Source: Paenibacillus sp. 1781tsa1 (GTDB taxonomy: Bacteria > Bacillota > Bacilli > Paenibacillales > Paenibacillaceae). From it: 64,000 bases of DNA. The stretch lies in NCBI RefSeq assembly GCF_024159265.1, contig NZ_JAMYWY010000001.1:4154001-4218000 (forward strand). The letters run 5' to 3'. The translations under genes and the position numbers were made by a program. Shown in pieces: positions 58,719-64,000 of this stretch. Every line of letters starts with the position of its first letter. The first letter of the stretch is position 1. A model generated the notes under the pieces. The model did no database searches. It saw only the letters and a program-made list of their open reading frames with translations, and was not told the DNA's origin.

Positions 58719-59285
58719 TTGAGCACTAAAGAAATCGGCTTACCTATTCCGTTAACAAACGGTATCCACAATGGAACAGAAATTAGAAACGGTAAACTAC
58801 AACTTAGAGAATTAACAACTGATTCCACAGGTAAGATAATTTATGCTTCGAAGGGAACATGGGAATCCGCTGTAATTTCAATTGGTGATAAAGTTACCGC
58901 TTTTGAGAGAGTTGTGAAAAGTATTATAGATAGTAGCTCCAACACAGCATACAAAATTTATACTAAATCATCGTCCAATAATGTTAACTGGAGTGAATAT
59001 GCTGAGATTACATATATAGATGGAAAAATTAATAGTCCAGTGGGATTGTATGCTCAAATTAAAATTGAATTGTCTGCTGCTCTAACTCCTGCATTACTCA
59101 CCATAGATGAATTTACAGATGGTAAATACAATACAAACTATGTCTCATCATCTGATGGAACGTTAAGATTAAAACGTAACATAGCTCTCTCCCCCACTGT
59201 ATCGTTACATGAAGATGGATTTCTTTATCGCACAAAGTTTGAACGAAACAAATTAAGTAAGATTAACGGAATAACGTTTCAGTAA
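58719..59285 (+). CDS. Fibre-region protein
   Basis: 188 residues from a TTG behind AAAGAGGTGGAGATAAA. First 100 residues form a beta-type domain (KGTWESAVISIGDKVTAFER; NNVNWSEYAEITYIDGKINS). The C-terminal 60 residues (SSDGTLRLKRNIALSPTVSL, FLYRTKFERNKLSKINGITF) loosely resemble the C-terminal module shared by the next genes. Confidence 0.55.
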   Translation: MSTKEIGLPIPLTNGIHNGTEIRNGKLQLRELTTDSTGKIIYASKGTWESAVISIGDKVTAFERVVKSIIDSSSNTAYKIYTKSSSNNVNWSEYAEITYIDGKINSPVGLYAQIKIELSAALTPALLTIDEFTDGKYNTNYVSSSDGTLRLKRNIALSPTVSLHEDGFLYRTKFERNKLSKINGITFQ

Positions 59286-59298
59286 ATGAGGTGACAAC

Positions 59299-59559
59299 TT
59301 GGCTAACTATTCTCTAATTCAAGATTCTGCTAATTATAAAACATTTAAGAATAACGCTTGGATTAATTTATCAACAACATTGCCTCTTAAAAGTGTATTT
59401 ATTTCGGATGGCATAGTTGATCTCAGTGTGTTTAATCGTAGCAGTAAAGTTATTGTGCAGCCTATGACTAGTAATGGGGCGCTTGGTTCAGGCAAGGTTT
59501 TTAAATCTACAGTAAATCTAAAAAAATATAATGAGATCACAAATTTGTCTGTGAAATAA
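59299..59559 (+). CDS. Short protein built of the shared C-terminal module
   Basis: 86 residues from a TTG behind GAGGTGACAAC. Nearly the whole protein is the module that also ends the next two genes: a surface-loop region with W-x-x-L, then GALGSGKVFKSTVNLKKYNE. Thus it looks like a stand-alone copy of the module. Confidence 0.55.
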   Translation: MANYSLIQDSANYKTFKNNAWINLSTTLPLKSVFISDGIVDLSVFNRSSKVIVQPMTSNGALGSGKVFKSTVNLKKYNEITNLSVK

Positions 59560-59589
59560 TGATTTCAATTAGAAAGGAGATGATTCTGA

Positions 59590-60384
59590 ATGGCTGTAAT
59601 CAATGTAACACTTAATCCCAATGATGCTGGAACTGGACACTTACTTTCAACAGACAATCTTACTGATACAGTTACGGCTGGTTCAAATATTCGTGCAACA
59701 CATAGTAAGACTGCTGGTAAATGGTATTGGGAGATAAAATACGTAAGCGGTAATGCTGCCCTTGCTATGGGTATTGCTGATATTAGATATCCCATCTCAT
59801 CTGCCGTATGGAACACGAACAGTGGTGATGGGATTTATTTGAGAGGATACTACGGTATAAATGGACCAAGAATACCTGAGAATACTGCCTACGGATCAAC
59901 ATGGGCAATTAACGACGTTATTGGTGTGGCTCTTGATTTGGATAATGGAACACTGGAATTCTATAAAAATGGTGCGAGTATGGGCGTTTCTCATACAAAC
60001 TTAAAAAGCTTAGGTACAGTTTTTCCCTTTTTTAGAAGTATCAACACTACTTCTAAAACCTTCACTGTGAATTTTGGAGCCTCACCATTTTCATATAGTA
60101 TACCAACTGGATACCAAGCATATGCCAATGTTTCTGCTAATAAAATCTTACTTTCATCGGGTAATGGAGTTTACTCTCTAAAAGAGTCTGTTGCTTACAA
60201 ATTAAATATAGACAGTGAGAAAAACTTTCTTAGTTATGGCGCGGACTCAATAACAAGTTTCAATGGCTCCTTAACCAAAAAGAGAAACATAAAAAATACA
60301 AGCGCTGTATTAGGTTCAGGAAAAACCTTTGAGCACACAGTTGATATGTCAAAACGCCGAGTGGATAAAATTACACTTGGCTAA
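59590..60384 (+). CDS. SPRY-domain receptor-binding-type protein
   Basis: 264 residues with AGAAAGGAGATGATTCTGA upstream of the ATG. Residues about 30-180 form a SPRY (B30.2) domain (KTAGKWYWEIKYVSGNAALA, GVALDLDNGTLEFYKNGASM). The C-terminal 80 residues are the shared module (FLSYGADSITSF, VLGSGKTFEHTVDMSKRR). SPRY domains bind peptides or sugars, and in phages they decorate fibres. A paralogous SPRY domain begins the protein at 61623. Confidence 0.8.
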   Translation: MAVINVTLNPNDAGTGHLLSTDNLTDTVTAGSNIRATHSKTAGKWYWEIKYVSGNAALAMGIADIRYPISSAVWNTNSGDGIYLRGYYGINGPRIPENTAYGSTWAINDVIGVALDLDNGTLEFYKNGASMGVSHTNLKSLGTVFPFFRSINTTSKTFTVNFGASPFSYSIPTGYQAYANVSANKILLSSGNGVYSLKESVAYKLNIDSEKNFLSYGADSITSFNGSLTKKRNIKNTSAVLGSGKTFEHTVDMSKRRVDKITLG

Positions 60385-60393
60385 ATTTATGAG

Positions 60394-60425
60394 GAACACA
60401 TCTATAAGGTGTGTTCTATTTTATT
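60394..60425 (+). terminator. Intrinsic terminator
   Basis: GAACACA (60394-60400) and TGTGTTC (60410-60416) form a seven-pair stem followed by a T-rich run. Confidence 0.85.
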
Positions 60426-60443
60426 TGAAAGGAGAAATGAATT

Positions 60444-61574
60444 ATGGCGATAAAGGTAATAAGCCAAACAAACAATCTTTCTGTTGATTTAATGAAAGTG
60501 TTTGGTGATACAATTACGGACACTTATCTAACAGATTCATATAATATTTGGGTGGAAATAGATGTCTTATTTGAAAAGACAATCTATGCTTTAGAGAGTG
60601 TAGATGTTTATGTCGATAACGGTGCGAACGCCAATCAGCCTTATGGGTTCGAAGTTTGGGCAAATGGACAAAAAATAGCAGAACGATTGGGTTTGGGAAC
60701 AGGGGGTTCTTCGTGGAGCAAACTAGTAACTACTAATGTAAAAGTAATAGATGGAAAGAAAAACATAAATACCAATTCAGTTAAACTAAGAATTCTTGGC
60801 ACATCAAGTTCAACATATAGACTAATAATTCCTCATATTACTTTTAACAATGCGTATTCGAATAAATTCTTGATTTCATCAGAAGATAAGTATTACTCTG
60901 TCATTATTCCTTCTACTTTTGAAAATCCTGCTATGACTTCTAACACTACTCCTATTGGCGTATCAAGTGCAAGTTCTGTTTTAGCAGGAGGAGAAGCATG
61001 GAGAGCATTTGATAAAAATTCAACTAGTGGGTGGATAACTGCAAATGGATCAACTACAGGCTGGATAAAATATGATTTTGGATCAGACAATGAAAAAATA
61101 ATTAATTATTATTCATTGTCTACATATTTATCCACATCAAGATCACCTAAAAGTTGGACTTTCGAAGGTAGTAATACAGGCGTTTTTAGTGGAGAGCAGA
61201 CTATTTTAGATTCTAAGACTAATATTTCTTCATGGATTGCTTCTGAAACAAAAGAGTATTCATTAATTAATACCCAAAAGTTTAGATATTATAGGTTAAA
61301 TGTGACTGCAAATAATGGAGATACGAGCTATCTAAATGTTTATGAATTTAAAATGAAAGAAACAACAAAAGGTAGTTTACTAAATATCGCGAATACATTA
61401 GAGTCTAACTTCTTAAATCATGGAATGAATAAATCGTTGAGCATAGACTTATCGTCAATTTTTGAAAGTAGCGCATTTATTGAACAGAATGCAACGACTC
61501 TTGGATCAGGCAAAGTATTCAAACAAAAAATAGATACATCAAAAACACCAATCAAGAAAGCATCAATCACATAA
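60444..61574 (+). CDS. Discoidin (F5/8C)-like fibre protein
   Basis: 376 residues with AAAGGAGAAATGAATT before the ATG. Residues about 175-310 match an F5/8-type-C (discoidin-like) domain (AWRAFDKNSTSGWITANGST; GWIKYDFGSDNEKIINYYSL; KFRYYRLNVTANNGDTSYLN), a sugar-binding fold. The N-terminal 150 residues form another beta domain. The C-terminus is the shared module (FLNHGMNKSLSIDL, TLGSGKVFKQKIDTSKT). Likely binds a host surface glycan. Confidence 0.75.
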   Translation: MAIKVISQTNNLSVDLMKVFGDTITDTYLTDSYNIWVEIDVLFEKTIYALESVDVYVDNGANANQPYGFEVWANGQKIAERLGLGTGGSSWSKLVTTNVKVIDGKKNINTNSVKLRILGTSSSTYRLIIPHITFNNAYSNKFLISSEDKYYSVIIPSTFENPAMTSNTTPIGVSSASSVLAGGEAWRAFDKNSTSGWITANGSTTGWIKYDFGSDNEKIINYYSLSTYLSTSRSPKSWTFEGSNTGVFSGEQTILDSKTNISSWIASETKEYSLINTQKFRYYRLNVTANNGDTSYLNVYEFKMKETTKGSLLNIANTLESNFLNHGMNKSLSIDLSSIFESSAFIEQNATTLGSGKVFKQKIDTSKTPIKKASIT

Positions 61575-61622
61575 CTATGTGAAATGATTGTTTGATTAAG
61601 ATTTTAGAAAGGAGATGAGATT

Positions 61623-63725
61623 ATGGCGATATTGAATGTTACCCTTAATCCGAATGACATGGGTTCTGGTCATGTGTTGTCTAATGGCAACCTTACAGAC
61701 ACAAGTACATCAACAACTGCTATTCGTGCTACTCATGGAAGATCATCAGGTAAGTGGTATTGGGAAGTAAAATTGGACAGCGGCAACAATGAGGTACACG
61801 TTGGAGTATCAAATAAAACATTTGGGCTAAGTGACCCTGTAACAAATGCTAATATTAGGACCTACTATGCCTACAATGGCTCAAAATTCCCCGAGAACGG
61901 GTCATATGGATCATCTACCTCATCAGGTGGGATAATTGGAATTGCTTTAAATCTAGATCAAGGAACACTCGAATTTTATCGTAATGGTGTGAGCATGGGA
62001 GTTTCACACACAGACATCAAAAGCTTGGGGATGGTTTATCCGTTATATAGGCCGGGAGGTACAGCCTCAAAGAGAGTGGTGTTTAACTTTGGATCAACTC
62101 CCTTTACATACTCTATTCCCAACGGATATAGCGCCTATAATAATGTGATAGTTCAGAAAGCATTTATTTTCAACAACTCCATCTACAAATATTATTCAGT
62201 TTTTAATTGGATTACCCTGTCTTCTTCTAGCCCCACCGAGCAGGACTATCTGAATTTTGGAATGGACGACATCTCAACTATCCCTGAATCCGCATGGTCA
62301 CAACTTCAAAGCGAAATTGATCTATGCTACTATACCGACGACCCAACAAAAACAGAAGCATCCTTCAACATCGAAACTGATCCTTTCACACTCGCGGAAG
62401 AATGGGAAGACAAAGAGATCAAAATCATCGAATACACCGATGACCCGAATCAAACCGAATCAACGATTACAATTGAAACCGAACCGTTTACCCTCTACGA
62501 TGAGTTAGGTGATAGTTTGGATGTTCTATACTACACAGATGATCCATCCAAAACATCGGCAGAATTGAATATTACGGCGAACTACTCCCCCTTGGATGAA
62601 CTTGAGGGAGATTTTGACGTGGTTACGTGGAGTGACAATAATAATCCTAAAATAGCTTCAACCTCTTCTATCCCCTCTCCTCAATCAATTATCCAAACAG
62701 ATGATTACTATATGTATGGCGACCTACTTTCTATTGTAGATAAACTTAATTCAACTAATGGTACGCTGAGATATGCGGTTTCATTTAATGAAGGAGACAC
62801 TTGGGAAGTATGTAAGTTTGGTAAGTGGAGAACGATTGGCATTGCAAGTTTACTTACATTTAAACAGAGCGGGATGAGTCATTACGATGTTTCCAAGATT
62901 GATTCAGTAGCATTAAAGGATAAAGGTAATAAGATTCGTTTTGCTTATTACTTTGAGGATAGCATACATAATTCAGAAACTGGAATTGCAATTGATAATA
63001 TGAAGCTCAATATCAATTCAGCCACAGAAACAATTAAGATGGACAATGTTGCCTTTTATGTGCTAAATACTAATGCAACAATTGAACTTAATTTATCTGG
63101 AAATAAGTTAACGGGTAGTTTAGATGATAGTGATCAAGGCAAAGTTCAATATCGTGTCATTTTAAATAATAAGTCCTATTACCCTACTGACGGAAGCTTT
63201 ACACCCCTAGCTCCATCTCCTCAAAATATTAGTATCAATATATCTGAAAGAGATATCTTATTCAATCAAGAGAACGTCCTTCGCGTTGAGTTTAAAGATT
63301 ATTGGGGAGAAACAGACTACTGGGAAAAACCTTTCACAGGAAGCTACTCAGGATTAATGTTTATGGATGAGTCAGGAGAATATTTGTCAGATACCTTTGG
63401 GGGGATTCTAAAATATTTAAACTTCGGTGCTCTTTTCGCAGGTCAGACTACATTAGATCAAAGAGTGATCATTAAAAATCAACTCGGATATCCGATTGAT
63501 GAATTGCTGCTCGAAGTAAATAAAGAAAAGCTACCCCTTGGTGTTGGTGTAGAGCTATCAAGACAGCAAACTCCATTCTTACCTGTTGACTATATCACTT
63601 ATGGGCTAACAGGAATTGATGAAACAAAGGAATTCTATGTTCGATTAACTTCAGACGTAGAAGCTGAACCAGTCCCCAATGGAATTTTTGAATTAAAGAT
63701 TAATGCGAAGAAACAGAATAATTAA
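61623..63725 (+). CDS. Large SPRY fibre protein with YTDDP repeats
   Basis: 700 residues with AGAAAGGAGATGAGATT before the ATG. N-terminal SPRY domain (about 30-180, SSGKWYWEVKLDSGNNEVHV) paralogous to that at 59590. Then YLNFGMDDIS, a piece of the shared module, and three tandem units of about 37-40 residues, each starting YYTDDP or EYTDDP (near residues 236, 274 and 300). The rest is beta-rich with a TTLDQRVIIKNQLGYPIDEL segment near the C-terminus. A fibre or receptor-binding protein by location and build. Confidence 0.75.
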   Translation: MAILNVTLNPNDMGSGHVLSNGNLTDTSTSTTAIRATHGRSSGKWYWEVKLDSGNNEVHVGVSNKTFGLSDPVTNANIRTYYAYNGSKFPENGSYGSSTSSGGIIGIALNLDQGTLEFYRNGVSMGVSHTDIKSLGMVYPLYRPGGTASKRVVFNFGSTPFTYSIPNGYSAYNNVIVQKAFIFNNSIYKYYSVFNWITLSSSSPTEQDYLNFGMDDISTIPESAWSQLQSEIDLCYYTDDPTKTEASFNIETDPFTLAEEWEDKEIKIIEYTDDPNQTESTITIETEPFTLYDELGDSLDVLYYTDDPSKTSAELNITANYSPLDELEGDFDVVTWSDNNNPKIASTSSIPSPQSIIQTDDYYMYGDLLSIVDKLNSTNGTLRYAVSFNEGDTWEVCKFGKWRTIGIASLLTFKQSGMSHYDVSKIDSVALKDKGNKIRFAYYFEDSIHNSETGIAIDNMKLNINSATETIKMDNVAFYVLNTNATIELNLSGNKLTGSLDDSDQGKVQYRVILNNKSYYPTDGSFTPLAPSPQNISINISERDILFNQENVLRVEFKDYWGETDYWEKPFTGSYSGLMFMDESGEYLSDTFGGILKYLNFGALFAGQTTLDQRVIIKNQLGYPIDELLLEVNKEKLPLGVGVELSRQQTPFLPVDYITYGLTGIDETKEFYVRLTSDVEAEPVPNGIFELKINAKKQNN

Positions 63726-63757
63726 TGTCTCAATACAATGAGATAGGAAGTGATTAA

Positions 63758-64000
63758 TTGGATGAACTGTATGACGACATAAACGGAGAAATATATGTCA
63801 GATCCCCATCAAATCGTATGGAAGGTAGATTTATTCTCTATCGCCAAGAAGAGAGCCCTTTAGAGTCCGAACTAAAGGTAGCAATAAGACGATCTAGTGA
63901 TATTGAATCTACGTTAGAAGTTAAAGTGCAAGAAACTAGTAACTTAAATACAAAGATAAATGTAATGTACGGCGGCACAATAGTTTTAGAGTCAAGCGTC
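63758..64000 (+). CDS. Partial fibre-region protein, runs off the window
   Basis: Starts at a TTG behind AGGAAGTG and stays open to the end (81 codons). Repeated short hydrophobic strands (EIYVRSPSNRMEGRFILYRQ; STLEVKVQETSNLNTKINVM) suggest a beta-rich structural domain. Incomplete, so no further call. Confidence 0.5.
   Translation, partial: MDELYDDINGEIYVRSPSNRMEGRFILYRQEESPLESELKVAIRRSSDIESTLEVKVQETSNLNTKINVMYGGTIVLESSV

Noticed and set aside
1-64000. Arbitrium communication genes (aimR/aimP) expected in SPbeta-type phages
   Set aside because: No TPR-type regulator paired with a short secreted propeptide was found in the window; they may lie outside it.
1-64000. CRISPR arrays and tRNA genes
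   Set aside because: No regularly spaced repeats and no cloverleaf with proper arms were seen. The GAGG-loop-CCTC at about 5360-5373 looked like a T-arm at first but does not fit a tRNA.

Overview
The window looks like about half of the genome of a large SPbeta-like siphophage (prophage or free phage) of a low-GC Gram-positive host. The host is probably in the Bacillales, and the Paenibacillaceae are my best guess because of a cargo protein with a copper-amine-oxidase-type stalk domain. The SPbeta relationship rests on gene order. A single-chain RNA polymerase of the YonO type is followed by an HU-like protein, a YonK-like protein, a metallophosphoesterase, terminase, portal, protease/scaffold, capsid, tail tube, a YomM-like recombinase fold protein and a tape measure of about 2,260 residues. 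Family names are recognised by eye; no database was searched.

Left part, about 1-14,200: almost everything is on the minus strand. It holds some two dozen small early-type genes, most of unknown function, with strong ribosome binding sites and several sigma-A-like promoters. Larger genes are a DnaJ-type zinc-finger protein, an HTH/coiled-coil regulator, a P-loop helicase-like protein, a RecD2-like helicase and a tyrosine-recombinase-fold protein. A 16-bp imperfect palindrome recurs next to early promoters in a fixed register and is probably the operator of a phage repressor. Gene-free stretches at 5258-5476, 7444-7847 and 9835-10893 contain strongly folded segments.

Switch, 14,178-14,317: two divergent sigma-A-like promoters flank one copy of the palindrome. 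The leftward promoter serves the recombinase-helicase operon. The rightward one serves the phage RNA polymerase.

Right part, 14,318-64,000: the plus-strand late block. It runs RNA polymerase, HU, packaging, head, connector and tail tube, then three glycosyltransferases, tail chaperone, recombinase-like protein, tape measure with an NlpC/P60 domain and tail-associated protein. An accessory stretch (47,964-53,848) interrupts the tail genes: stalk/ankyrin protein, an XRE regulator facing a zinc-ribbon nuclease operon, a DUF3800 gene followed by two paralogous structured RNAs, a SHOCT membrane protein and a GNAT toxin-like module. Tail genes then resume with distal tail protein, PAAR-like tip protein and a run of receptor-binding-type proteins with SPRY and discoidin-like domains. 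The late block is punctuated by many intrinsic terminators, which matters if the YonO-type enzyme transcribes it.

The observation I rate highest is the DUF3800 locus. Two tandem RNAs of about 85 nt fold into the same three-way junction, with many compensatory base changes and conserved unpaired bases.
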